A stretch of 39,022 nucleotides of DNA from Bacteroidales bacterium (GTDB lineage: Bacteria; Bacteroidota; Bacteroidia; Bacteroidales; ML635J-15). Within the stretch, counting starts at the first letter, position 1. Each line of letters begins with the position of its first letter. The position numbers and the translations under genes are program-made. Location: assembly GCA_027858835.1 (NCBI GenBank), contig JAQIBY010000079.1:1-39022 (forward strand), written 5' to 3'. Shown in pieces: positions 1-8,047 of the stretch. The notes beneath the pieces were generated by a model. The model was not told the origin of the DNA, made no database searches, and saw only the letters and a list, made by a program, of their open reading frames with translations.

Positions 1-675
1 TCAGAAAATACAGGAGGATTTGATTTTTTAACAAAAGCATCTGCAGTTTATTCATCTAATATTGAGGGAAATAGTATTGATTTAAATTCTTATATGAATT
101 ATGAGCTGAATAAAGATAAATTCAAGGTTGGAAAAGAAATTGAAGAAATTGAGGATTTAATCGAAGCATATGAGTTTGCCCAGTGTAATAAATTGAATGA
201 GAAAAATTTATTGAATTGCCATAAAATATTTTCGGATACGTTATTAATAAGAAGTAAAAGAGGAAAATATCGTATTGAACAAGTCGGAGTTTTTGGTAAA
301 TCAGGTTTAGCTTATATGGCCTTGGGGCCTGAATTTGTGGAAAGAGAAATGGATTTGTTATTTAAGGATGTAGAAGAACTGATTTTTATTGACCTCAATG
401 AAATTGAAGTTTTTTATTTTGCATCACTTATTCATTTAAGACTGGCGCATATTCATCCATTTAGAGATGGAAATGGTAGGGCTGCTCGATTGGTTGAGAA
501 ATGGTTTGTTACAGAGAAATTGGGACGGGATTTTTGGAAAATACCATCGGAGGAATTTTATAAGAAGAACCAAGCAAAATATTATGAAACAATAAATCTT
601 GGTGTCAACTTTTATGAATTGGATTACGACCGATGTGTTGGATTTTTGGAAATGTTGCCGAATTGTCTTAAATAA
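1..675 (+). CDS. Fic family protein (AMPylase), 5' end outside window
   Basis: The reading frame is open from the first base, so the gene begins upstream and the ATG at position 94 is internal. Bases 454-489 encode the Fic motif HPFRDGNGRAAR, complete with the catalytic His and the phosphate-binding GNGR loop. Bases 52-69 encode SSNIEG, which fits the (S/T)xxxE(G/N) inhibitory-helix motif of class II (N-terminal) Fic proteins; the Glu is encoded at 64-66. By family knowledge such proteins transfer AMP from ATP to target hydroxyls and are held off by that Glu. The substrate is unknown. No antitoxin gene follows; the next gene is convergent. Starting at ATG 94 would remove the inhibitory helix, so that start is rejected. 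Confidence is high for the family and low for any specific target. Confidence 0.9.
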   Translation, partial: SENTGGFDFLTKASAVYSSNIEGNSIDLNSYMNYELNKDKFKVGKEIEEIEDLIEAYEFAQCNKLNEKNLLNCHKIFSDTLLIRSKRGKYRIEQVGVFGKSGLAYMALGPEFVEREMDLLFKDVEELIFIDLNEIEVFYFASLIHLRLAHIHPFRDGNGRAARLVEKWFVTEKLGRDFWKIPSEEFYKKNQAKYYETINLGVNFYELDYDRCVGFLEMLPNCLK

Positions 676-886
676 AACACGAAAGCACAACAAAGTATAA
701 TCGTAATGCGGGCTGAATGGCTTGAATTAAGCATCTTAGCGCCAGAGGAATTTTGCGGTGGGTGGACAGTGAATTTCTCCGAAGCGCGCACTCAACTTAC
801 ATAAAACGTTAGCTACTTGCACATAATCCCAATTGTGTTTCAGAATTGATAAAGAAATTTCGAAACTACCTATTTCTGTTTCAAAT
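676..886. other. Intergenic region between convergent genes
   Basis: About 210 bases between the Fic gene and the convergent M4 peptidase gene, with no ORF. It holds an AACGTT-centred motif at 804-813 and one copy (829-869) of a repeat also found at 14723-14770 (minus) and 20437-20480. No convincing GC-rich terminator hairpin is visible for either gene. Confidence 0.6.
829..869 (+). repeat. Dispersed intergenic repeat, copy 1
   Basis: The copy begins CCAATTGTGTTTC and ends AAAGAAATTTCGAAACTAC. It closely matches 20437-20480 on the same strand and 14723-14770 on the opposite strand. All three copies lie between genes, near gene 3' ends or in a leader. Function unknown. Confidence 0.7.
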
Positions 887-3800
887 TTATTTTATCATTA
901 ATTTTTTATGTAAAATTTCATCTTGAATTTGTATTTTCAATACATACATACCTGTTGGTAATCCTGAAACATCAAGCTTGTTATTGCTTAATACAGTTTG
1001 CTTTAGGATTTTCCCCTCAATATTTTGTAACTCAATTAAAATTCCACTTTGACTTTCTGGAAAACCGGAAATATGAATCGTGTTTTCAGCAGGATTGGGA
1101 TAAATTTTAATATCCAATGCGATGTTTTCATTTGCACCAACTGTACAGGCTTCAACATCAATAATTAATTGTGCAGTTTCGCTTTCACAAGCTGCGGTTT
1201 GAATTTCCCAATCGTAAAAATAATAGTAATATGCCAATGGGTCAGCGGTTGAGGCGCTGCTGCGTTTAATGCTGACAACTTCATCAATCGTGTATGGATA
1301 ATCAAGATAGCCAATGTCGCTTGTTCTGAAAAGATCCGGAGCTTCCAACCCGACAAGTTGTAAATTATCTCCAACGGGAACTTCCAGATTCAAATCAATA
1401 CGGGAGATTCCATCAGGGATATAGACATCTACAGATTCAATGATGTTTTGAGATTGGTCACGAATAGCAATACTGCGCATTCCGGCTCCATCTGCGTTTA
1501 CTTCGACCGACAATAACTCAAATTCCTGCAATGCATCGAAAATCAAATAGTGTACATAATCCGGATTTCCGAAATAATCGCCGCCTGCTGTGTTATTGGT
1601 CGCTCCTGTACTGAAAATTGGACCCGGCAGCATTTCACGTAAATAATAACTTGTCGCTTCCTGAATTGGGTCGTGTTCCCATTCTGTTCCATTATGCAGT
1701 AAATCTGAGCAATTTTCATCGGAATACCAGTTAATATCATCACCGTCAGCTTCTGCATTTAAAGTAAAGCTCGAGTCAATACAAACCACTTGATTTTCTG
1801 TTTGCGGAGCATCGCCCAAATTAACGCTAATTGATTTGCTAAAGGCATCTTCACCATAATCATTGCTTGCGGTGAGTTGTACAGTGTAATCTCCTGAGGT
1901 TTGATACACATGATAGGGGTTTGTTTCATTACTGCTGTTTCCATCACCAAAATTCCATGCCCAGCCTGTTGGTAAATTCAGACTTTCATCTGTAAATTGA
2001 ATTCGTCCATTACAAGCTATTGTGTTTGTATTTGAAAAATTGGCGATTGGTGGAGCATCTTCCTGCATACATATCCAATCAATTTCAAATCCGTTCATGC
2101 TTAATCCCACATCGGAATGAAAGACAATGGTAATGCTTCCGCCGGTTGATACTATGGTTTCAGGATTTCCTATGCTGTTGCAGTAATACGTGTCGTTAAT
2201 CAAGGAATAACTTGTATCGGGTCCATCATAAAATGCGATGTAATCATAATCGCAATTGGAACCTGAGCCAGCTTCTATATCAAATTCTGTGATGTTTAAG
2301 GAGATTTGTGATGCTCCAGGAGGTTGTATGGTAAATGTTGCCTCGGAATCGTTAGAATACGGATTTTCAGGTCCGCCATCATCATACAATGTGCCAAAAC
2401 ATTCATTCGTGCTTTGATTTCCATTAATTGGCATAAAAATCATGCATGGATTGCTGGGGTTGATTGATACAAAGTCGGTTTTTGTAATTTGATCCTCACC
2501 GCATGTTCCGCCATCTGCCGTTAAGTTTACACTGAACTCTCCTAGGCTAGTATAGGTATGTGTCGGATTCACTTCGGTTGAGGTGTTTCCATCGCCAAAA
2601 TCCCAGACAAAACTACTTCCGTTAATGCTGTAATTCTGGAAATTTACGGTGAAAGGAGCCGCACAACTTTCAGTGTAGGCTGCATCAAAATCGGCAAGTA
2701 CCTCATCTACATATTCGCCACTTAATCCAACAGCATAAAATGCATTTGTAATGACTTCAACTTCCGGGCTACATGCACCGTGAAAATCAACTCCGGCTTG
2801 AATAGCGTAAAATCTGGCATCTAAAAATTCGGACGTGTTTGTCAAATATACAGTTTGCATCCGAAATGTGATATCGGCAGCATCGTCCATTCCAAATCCG
2901 GTGATGCTATAACTGTCGCCATTATCGTTTGTGTCATTGTCTCCAACTGCAATAAGATAGAACCAATACGATAATACACTCATGTTGGTATGTACGCCGC
3001 CATAGTCTGAAGCGTCTGTTTGCCAATGATTTCCGAGATATGTGTCGGGTTTATTATAATCGTTTGGATTGTCCATGGATCGAAAGGTAACACCAATGTC
3101 TTCACCAATATCCCAATCTGCATATTCTGGAACCGCAAAAAATTCAACACAAGTTCCGAAAATGTCACTAAAGGCTTCGTTAATCGCACCAGATTCATAC
3201 TGATAAACCAAATCACATGTATAGCTTGTGAGTCCATGCGTGATTTCATGTGCTGCTATATCAACTGTGGTAAGGGGTGTGGTGCCATTTTCAAAATCCC
3301 CATCTCCATAAGTCATTACGCTTCCATTCCAAAAGGCGTTCATGTTATTTGGATAGTCATCTAATGTCAGATTATAATGCACATAAGAATTTAATTCATG
3401 CCCGTTACCATCAATGGAGTTTCTACCGTGTACGGTGTAATAATAATCATATGCCTGTTCGGTTGCAAAATGGGCGTCCGTGGCGTATTGATCAAGTTCT
3501 GCATTTACATTATCCCAATAGTTGTCAGTATCAGTAAAATCAACCGCAGAGCCATAATCATTGGTCATTTGGCAGTTGTAGGTAGCGATTCCGTTTCCTC
3601 TGCCGGATTCCCTTAATCGGTAAGTTCCATCATAGGAGTCTGTTGTAATGCTTTGTTCGCCTGAATAACCGGTGTTTGCAGTTCCTGGGACATCTGCAGT
3701 ATGTATGCGTGTGTGTTTATTCAGGATTGCTCCGGTTTCTGCATCAATATATACCCAATTTCGCTCGTATGGTTGAATTGAGAACATGTCAAATTTATAT

Positions 3801-4399
3801 GCAGCGCGAAATTCGTTGTCGTATAAATTTCCATTGACAGGATAATACACTTTTTCTCCTTTAGGTATTGTGTATTCTTCTCTGTAAGGATGATTTGCGT
3901 CTTCTTCAAAAATCCAAACCGCATTTTCAGTGGAATTTTTTGCAAAATTTAATGCTTGCGTTTCTGAGATGGAAAACTGCCCTGAAATTTGAGGGTGGGA
4001 GGGAATATTGCCATTCATTGAGCGGACTTTTCCATTTTTCAGGTGTAATAAGTAGGCAGAATATTCTAACGGAATACCATTAATGGTTTGGCTGTAACGT
4101 TTATGTTCGTAACCCAGTTTATCCCGGCTTGAATTTAAATATTGAAAACTAACAGCATCTGAAGCGATGAATTGTTTCAGGTAGGGAAATGCTTTTTCTT
4201 CAGCTAGCGACTTTCCTTGCGCAAAGCGGATATAATTGGGAACCTCAGAAAAGGATTTTACCCGAACCAATTCTGCACCCGCTGCAATTTGATGGGCAGC
4301 TTCTCCCTGAAATATTTTAGGATTGGATTGTTGTGCCTCGAGTGAGAAAGTCCATGTTAGTAAGACTAATAGGAGGGTAATGAATAAACTGTTTTTCAT
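887..4399 (-). CDS. Secreted M4 (thermolysin-family) metallopeptidase with PKD, CUB and T9SS sorting domains
   Basis: A 1170-residue secreted zinc endopeptidase. A signal peptide (about 1-22, ending SLEAQQ) is followed by an FTP/PepSY-like prodomain (about 45-235) and an M4 catalytic domain (about 245-560). The zinc site is HEITH (H384, H388) with E408 in GAINEAFSD; H470 in GGVHTN matches the catalytic histidine of thermolysins. A PKD domain (about 570-650), a CUB-like domain (665-775), a second PKD (782-860) and an Ig-like CHU_C-type module (865-930) follow. The end is a T9SS type A sorting domain (about 1090-1170, with IYPNPAENT and final KLMIK). This implies outer-membrane export by T9SS and cell-surface or extracellular proteolysis. 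It has its own transcription unit: a terminator separates it from the C1B peptidase upstream, and a TATATTAG element precedes the start. The physiological substrate cannot be inferred. Confidence 0.93.
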   Translation of the reverse strand: MKNSLFITLLLVLLTWTFSLEAQQSNPKIFQGEAAHQIAAGAELVRVKSFSEVPNYIRFAQGKSLAEEKAFPYLKQFIASDAVSFQYLNSSRDKLGYEHKRYSQTINGIPLEYSAYLLHLKNGKVRSMNGNIPSHPQISGQFSISETQALNFAKNSTENAVWIFEEDANHPYREEYTIPKGEKVYYPVNGNLYDNEFRAAYKFDMFSIQPYERNWVYIDAETGAILNKHTRIHTADVPGTANTGYSGEQSITTDSYDGTYRLRESGRGNGIATYNCQMTNDYGSAVDFTDTDNYWDNVNAELDQYATDAHFATEQAYDYYYTVHGRNSIDGNGHELNSYVHYNLTLDDYPNNMNAFWNGSVMTYGDGDFENGTTPLTTVDIAAHEITHGLTSYTCDLVYQYESGAINEAFSDIFGTCVEFFAVPEYADWDIGEDIGVTFRSMDNPNDYNKPDTYLGNHWQTDASDYGGVHTNMSVLSYWFYLIAVGDNDTNDNGDSYSITGFGMDDAADITFRMQTVYLTNTSEFLDARFYAIQAGVDFHGACSPEVEVITNAFYAVGLSGEYVDEVLADFDAAYTESCAAPFTVNFQNYSINGSSFVWDFGDGNTSTEVNPTHTYTSLGEFSVNLTADGGTCGEDQITKTDFVSINPSNPCMIFMPINGNQSTNECFGTLYDDGGPENPYSNDSEATFTIQPPGASQISLNITEFDIEAGSGSNCDYDYIAFYDGPDTSYSLINDTYYCNSIGNPETIVSTGGSITIVFHSDVGLSMNGFEIDWICMQEDAPPIANFSNTNTIACNGRIQFTDESLNLPTGWAWNFGDGNSSNETNPYHVYQTSGDYTVQLTASNDYGEDAFSKSISVNLGDAPQTENQVVCIDSSFTLNAEADGDDINWYSDENCSDLLHNGTEWEHDPIQEATSYYLREMLPGPIFSTGATNNTAGGDYFGNPDYVHYLIFDALQEFELLSVEVNADGAGMRSIAIRDQSQNIIESVDVYIPDGISRIDLNLEVPVGDNLQLVGLEAPDLFRTSDIGYLDYPYTIDEVVSIKRSSASTADPLAYYYYFYDWEIQTAACESETAQLIIDVEACTVGANENIALDIKIYPNPAENTIHISGFPESQSGILIELQNIEGKILKQTVLSNNKLDVSGLPTGMYVLKIQIQDEILHKKLMIK

Positions 4400-4470
4400 A
4401 GAAATAGAAATTAATTATCTAATATAGTGATAAGGAGATGAAATGCCAAAGAAATTAGTTGCATTGTGAG

Positions 4471-4497
4471 AAAAAGCTACCCATCGGATAGCTTTTT
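4471..4497 (-). terminator. Intrinsic terminator of the C1B peptidase gene
   Basis: Twelve-base arms (4471-4482 and 4486-4497) with one mismatch and a 3-base loop, followed by T-runs on both strands. It lies about 20 bases past the stop of the C1B peptidase gene, so it should end that transcript before the M4 gene. Confidence 0.7.
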
Positions 4498-4518
4498 TTA
4501 ATTATTGTTGGATTTCAA

Positions 4519-5724
4519 TTATTTGATTCCCATTTTCTTTTTAATTGCTTTTGGAATTGCATCTTTATGTACAACAACATTCATGGTTTTGTATTTCACA
4601 AAGGCTTCTGACGCATAGAAATATCCATCATAAATATTGTTAGTATCCCATGAGTTTTTCACTTTGTAATAAATATTTCCTTTTTGATCTTTTGCTTTAC
4701 CTGTCAGCAACATGCCGTGATCATCAGTTGTTTGGTAATTATCAAAAGCTTCCTGGCGCATTTCCTGAGTAATGGTTTTTTCCGGAACAATTTGGTCAAA
4801 AGCATAGAGTAATTTTGATTTTTCACTTTTGCTCATTGTTTCCCACTTGGCTTGTTCTAATCCGTCAAGATTTGGTTTCTCGGTTTCGGGAACGATTGCA
4901 ACGCCGTTTGTCCAACTAAATCCTTTTTCGCTGACATCAGATCCCCATGCAATGGAATATCCGTTGTCAATGGCATTGTCAACCACTTGCATTAACTCAT
5001 CAATGGGAAGATTATATGATTTTGCCCACTGCCAGTTATCCGGAATTTCCAGAACAAATTGTTTGTGAAACGGATGATGCGTGTATGATGTCATATTGAT
5101 GTAATCATCCATATTTAATCCCAAATCATCTGCAAATGCTTTTGGAGTCATGCTTTTGCCATTCACTTCAAAGTTTTCGGGGATTTCACCTAAATACGCA
5201 TCTAAAATACCTGCATAAGCACGTTTCCATGCAGTTGATAATTCTTTATTTTTGTTTTCAATGACAGCATCAACAAAGGCATTAAGCACATGATCGAGTT
5301 CGCCGTGAACATGATTGTCCATACCGTATTTCAATCCATCATAGGCATCTTCAGTCATCATTCCAAAATGTTTGTAAACGTAGAATACATCGTAAAATGC
5401 TCCGCCGCCGCCAAAATTTGTTTTTCCGTGCATCCGGACATATTTATCTGCTTTGCCTTCAAATGTTTTACGTACGACAAATAATTCAGCCAAATCGTAT
5501 TCCCCTTTTCCGGTACGAATTAATTCTGTTTCAAGCAATGCAAGGCCGGAATAGCTCCAGCAGGTTCCTGCACGATACTGATTTTTTACCGAAGTTGTCG
5601 GAATGTCTTTAATGATTTCAAATTGATAAGCTTTCTCGTCTTCTGTTTTTTCTTCTTGCGCTTTTGCAGGCATCACGAAAAGCAGGAAAGCTGCCAATAC
5701 TGTAAATAATGATAAATGTTTCAT
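4519..5724 (-). CDS. Secreted C1B (bleomycin hydrolase / aminopeptidase C-like) cysteine peptidase
   Basis: A 401-residue protein with a signal peptide (about 1-22, ending PAKAQ). The papain-fold triad is visible: C55 in QYRAGTCW, H336 in DDHGMLL and N357 in VKNSW, with the oxyanion Gln probably Q49. Spacing and overall length fit the C1B family (bleomycin hydrolase, PepC), but those enzymes are cytosolic; this copy is exported and carries no T9SS tail, so it is probably periplasmic or lipid-free. By family knowledge it trims N-terminal residues from peptides. The C-terminus (GIK) does not show the carboxylate tail that autoprocesses in bleomycin hydrolase, so true aminopeptidase activity is inferred only. 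A -7 element lies at 5749-5756 and a terminator at 4471-4497, so it is monocistronic. Confidence 0.92.
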   Translation of the reverse strand: MKHLSLFTVLAAFLLFVMPAKAQEEKTEDEKAYQFEIIKDIPTTSVKNQYRAGTCWSYSGLALLETELIRTGKGEYDLAELFVVRKTFEGKADKYVRMHGKTNFGGGGAFYDVFYVYKHFGMMTEDAYDGLKYGMDNHVHGELDHVLNAFVDAVIENKNKELSTAWKRAYAGILDAYLGEIPENFEVNGKSMTPKAFADDLGLNMDDYINMTSYTHHPFHKQFVLEIPDNWQWAKSYNLPIDELMQVVDNAIDNGYSIAWGSDVSEKGFSWTNGVAIVPETEKPNLDGLEQAKWETMSKSEKSKLLYAFDQIVPEKTITQEMRQEAFDNYQTTDDHGMLLTGKAKDQKGNIYYKVKNSWDTNNIYDGYFYASEAFVKYKTMNVVVHKDAIPKAIKKKMGIK

Positions 5725-5748
5725 ATTTTTATTTTTCTAATTTGTTAA

Positions 5749-5756
5749 CAAATATA
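5749..5756 (-). promoter_or_regulatory. Bacteroidetes -7 promoter element for the C1B peptidase
   Basis: On the minus strand this reads TATATTTG, an exact match to TAnnTTTG, 25 bases upstream of the start codon. No clear TTTG -33 element is visible. Confidence 0.6.
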
Positions 5757-5786
5757 ATGATTTCATTTGAGTTTTACTCGGATTTA

Positions 5787-6457
5787 AGATTTCTCTAACA
5801 GTCTATTTGTTGTTTCCTGTTTTCGACACTGGGTCACCCACATTTTATTGTCGTAAATAACTTGAGTAATTACCGTTTGCACAAAAGGATACTTTTTTTT
5901 AACCCTACTTTCTTTCCAATCCCGAATCACTGAATGTGAAATTTTGAGTGTTCGGGATAAAAACGCTTAAAATATGTGATAGCTAAAGCTAATCGTAACC
6001 TTCCGAAAATAAGCATTCAGAAGTCTTCTGGAAGAAGACTATGCGGGTGGGAATGGCAGACCGCTCGCCCGTGATGGTTGTGAATGTCGGATTTTTGTTG
6101 TAAAATCAATCAGATGCTTTAGACACGTTCTGATTAGATTTTACAAAAATCCGGCAGAGAGGGTAAGCTGTCGGTGCTGCCTTGTCTTTTTTGCTTCCTT
6201 TTTTTGACTAAGAAAAAAAGGAAGATGGAAAAACTTGCTAATATTTAGGTCTAATCGCTTTGTTTCTTTCTTTTATAGTTTTTTAAAAATATTTATCCTC
6301 CCTTTTTTATTACAAATGGTTAATCATTATAATCTGGTCTGGTCAACTAAATCACTGTCTTGATTGATTCTAAATGACTGATTTTGTTAAGAATGTGTTT
6401 TTGTAATGATAGAAGTGTCGAAAACCGGAGATTTCTCTAACAGTCTATTTGTTGTTT
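5787..6457. mobile_element. Non-coding segment bounded by 29-bp direct repeats with inner inverted repeats
   Basis: Identical 29-bp direct repeats lie at 5787-5815 and 6429-6457. Just inside each are inverted 12-bp arms GTTTTCGACACT (5819-5830) and AGTGTCGAAAAC (6414-6425), each 3 bases from its direct repeat. The interior holds hairpins at 6022-6040 (8-bp arms, 3-base loop), 6088-6153 (about 24 paired bases with a small bulge) and 6194-6224 (12-bp perfect arms CTTCCTTTTTTT). A minus-strand frame of about 58 codons without a good start ends at the left repeat; it may be a gene relic. The layout resembles attL/attR around a small integrated element, but there is no recombinase gene. It also fills the 751-base gap between the C1B peptidase and the surface antigen genes. 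Confidence 0.5.
6088..6153. repeat. Long imperfect inverted repeat (hairpin)
   Basis: The arms 6088-6114 and 6129-6153 are complementary over about 24 bases with one 3-base bulge and one extra base; the loop is 14 bases. No T-run follows, so it is not a typical terminator. It lies inside the direct-repeat-bounded segment. Confidence 0.65.
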
Positions 6458-6475
6458 TAAGACAGATTTTCCGAA

Positions 6476-7804
6476 TTAAAACAACCAGTTCATGCCGATA
6501 TATAATCCCATTCCACCATCAGCAGCTTTAACAGGAAAGCCAACGTCTGCAGCAATAACAAAGTTTTCGTTCATGGCAATATGTAAACCGGCTCCGTAAG
6601 TAATATGGAAATCTTCATCATCACTGAAATAGTTTGATTGGTCAATTTCAGCAGGGATGTTTGATTTGTCGATATCAACCAGTGTTAAGCTTCGTCCAAT
6701 ATCCGTAAAGGGACTGAAAGCCATGTACCAATCTTGATTGATGAAATTAAATCTCCAGAATTTGTAACGTAATTCAATATTTGCAAATGCGACCGATTCT
6801 GCAACCAGACGGTTACGAATTAGTCCGCGCACGGATTTTGCCCCTCCGAGACCGTCAACCGTGGAGGATGGCATGTAGCTATATACCATGTAGGGATACA
6901 TGTAAAATGGGGCGTCTCCCCAAACAATGCCCTGGTATCCAAGGCGATATGCGAAGCTTAAATCGTTTTCAATTAATGTGAAATATTGTCGATGTGTGAC
7001 GGCAAGTTTTCCGAAATTGAAATCTTTTGAAAAGGAATTAAAGAGCACTGCTTCTGTCCACATGCCGCGCATAGGGCTGGGCTCATTATCTCTCGTGTCA
7101 AAAACAAGTCCGGTTTTGAACGAATGATGTGTGCCGCCGGTTGCTTCATTGTCACCTATAATTCCCCAATCAACATATTGTTCGTATAAGCCCGGAGTAT
7201 TAGGCAGCATGTCAACACTGTCTTTTCCTTCGTTCAGATTGTCAATATCAACGGGCGCAATATCTACTTTCATAAAATTGTATCCGGCTGACCAGCTTAG
7301 GTTATCATGCAATAATCGCCCTTGAAAATCTGCTTTAAAGCGTAGAATATTACGTTCATGTTTATAAAACATACGTGAAACGTAATCTTCATGACCGGTG
7401 TTTGTCCAATCGGCGTTATAAACTGAATTGTAGCCATTAAATCCGTAGAAATCCACGGCTTGTTCCGGCATGAATAATAGGTCGGCAGTGAGTCGCACTC
7501 CGGGAATTAAATATTCTGAATCGTAAAACAAACGAAAAATTCCTGAGCCTTTAGTGTATCGAGAAACCTCCGCATATATGGAGTGATAGTACTTCGGATA
7601 AATTGCACGATCTCCATAGTTGTATATATTAGTTAGAACTCCGTATTGAAATCCTAAATCAGTATTGTATGAAACAACCGGTAGTAATCCTAAACTCCAT
7701 TCTGCTTTTGAAGGTTCGTCGGACTTGTTTTCATCATCTTGAGAAAAGCTTTGTAGGCTTGTAAGTGCCAATAAGAGAATAAGTCCTAAAGCAATTTTTT
7801 TCAT
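6476..7804 (-). CDS. BamA/Omp85-like surface antigen family outer-membrane beta-barrel protein
   Basis: A 442-residue protein with a signal peptide (about 1-21, LQSFSQ) and then many alternating beta strands typical of a membrane barrel. The segment GGAKSVRGLIRNRLV (about residue 325) corresponds to the conserved VRGF/Y lid-loop motif of Omp85 barrels, and the last residue is Phe, as expected for BAM-dependent insertion. No POTRA domains are present, so it matches the short bacterial surface antigen (PF01103-like) proteins rather than BamA itself. Role unknown; by analogy, transport or lipid export across the outer membrane. The right-hand 29-bp repeat (6429-6457) begins 19 bases past its stop codon. 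It is followed by no co-oriented gene close enough to form an operon. Confidence 0.85.
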   Translation of the reverse strand: MKKIALGLILLLALTSLQSFSQDDENKSDEPSKAEWSLGLLPVVSYNTDLGFQYGVLTNIYNYGDRAIYPKYYHSIYAEVSRYTKGSGIFRLFYDSEYLIPGVRLTADLLFMPEQAVDFYGFNGYNSVYNADWTNTGHEDYVSRMFYKHERNILRFKADFQGRLLHDNLSWSAGYNFMKVDIAPVDIDNLNEGKDSVDMLPNTPGLYEQYVDWGIIGDNEATGGTHHSFKTGLVFDTRDNEPSPMRGMWTEAVLFNSFSKDFNFGKLAVTHRQYFTLIENDLSFAYRLGYQGIVWGDAPFYMYPYMVYSYMPSSTVDGLGGAKSVRGLIRNRLVAESVAFANIELRYKFWRFNFINQDWYMAFSPFTDIGRSLTLVDIDKSNIPAEIDQSNYFSDDEDFHITYGAGLHIAMNENFVIAADVGFPVKAADGGMGLYIGMNWLF

Positions 7805-7900
7805 AATTTTTGCATTGGTTTATCAGCCACTAAGATATAAATTTATGGGTTATTTGCTTTAATGTTTAGGAATTTTTCCAATAATTCTGCATTTTTTAAT

Positions 7901-8012
7901 TTCACTTTATTAGTTTCGTAACAGAAATAAAATGAACACTTATGAAACGACCTGTCCCAAATGATCGACTTATAGCGATAGCTTGTATGACATCTGTAAG
8001 GGTTGTTAATTC
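7901..8012 (+). repeat. Leader repeat, copy A (duplicated pdx-kinase 5' region)
   Basis: Nearly identical to 9563-9673 (copy B). Its first part, up to the codons for MKRPVP, matches the leader and start of the pyridoxamine kinase gene (copy C, to 11513). It includes a TAGTTTCG promoter-like element and an ATG at 7942. It sits just upstream of the TPR/PD40 gene. Confidence 0.85.
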
Positions 8013-8037
8013 AGTGTTTTTTGTGAAATGTTTTTAG
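7942..8037 (+). pseudogene. 31-codon ORF starting like the pyridoxamine kinase (copy A)
   Basis: The ORF starts MKRPVPNDRLIAIACMTS and stops at TAG 8035. The first six residues equal the N-terminus of the kinase encoded at 11497. The first 24 codons are nearly the same as in the ORF at 9603-9698; the remaining seven differ entirely. It may be a truncated duplicate of the kinase start or a small leader peptide ahead of the gene at 8048. Only the sequence relationship is certain. Confidence 0.4.
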
Positions 8038-8047
8038 TCATACAATT

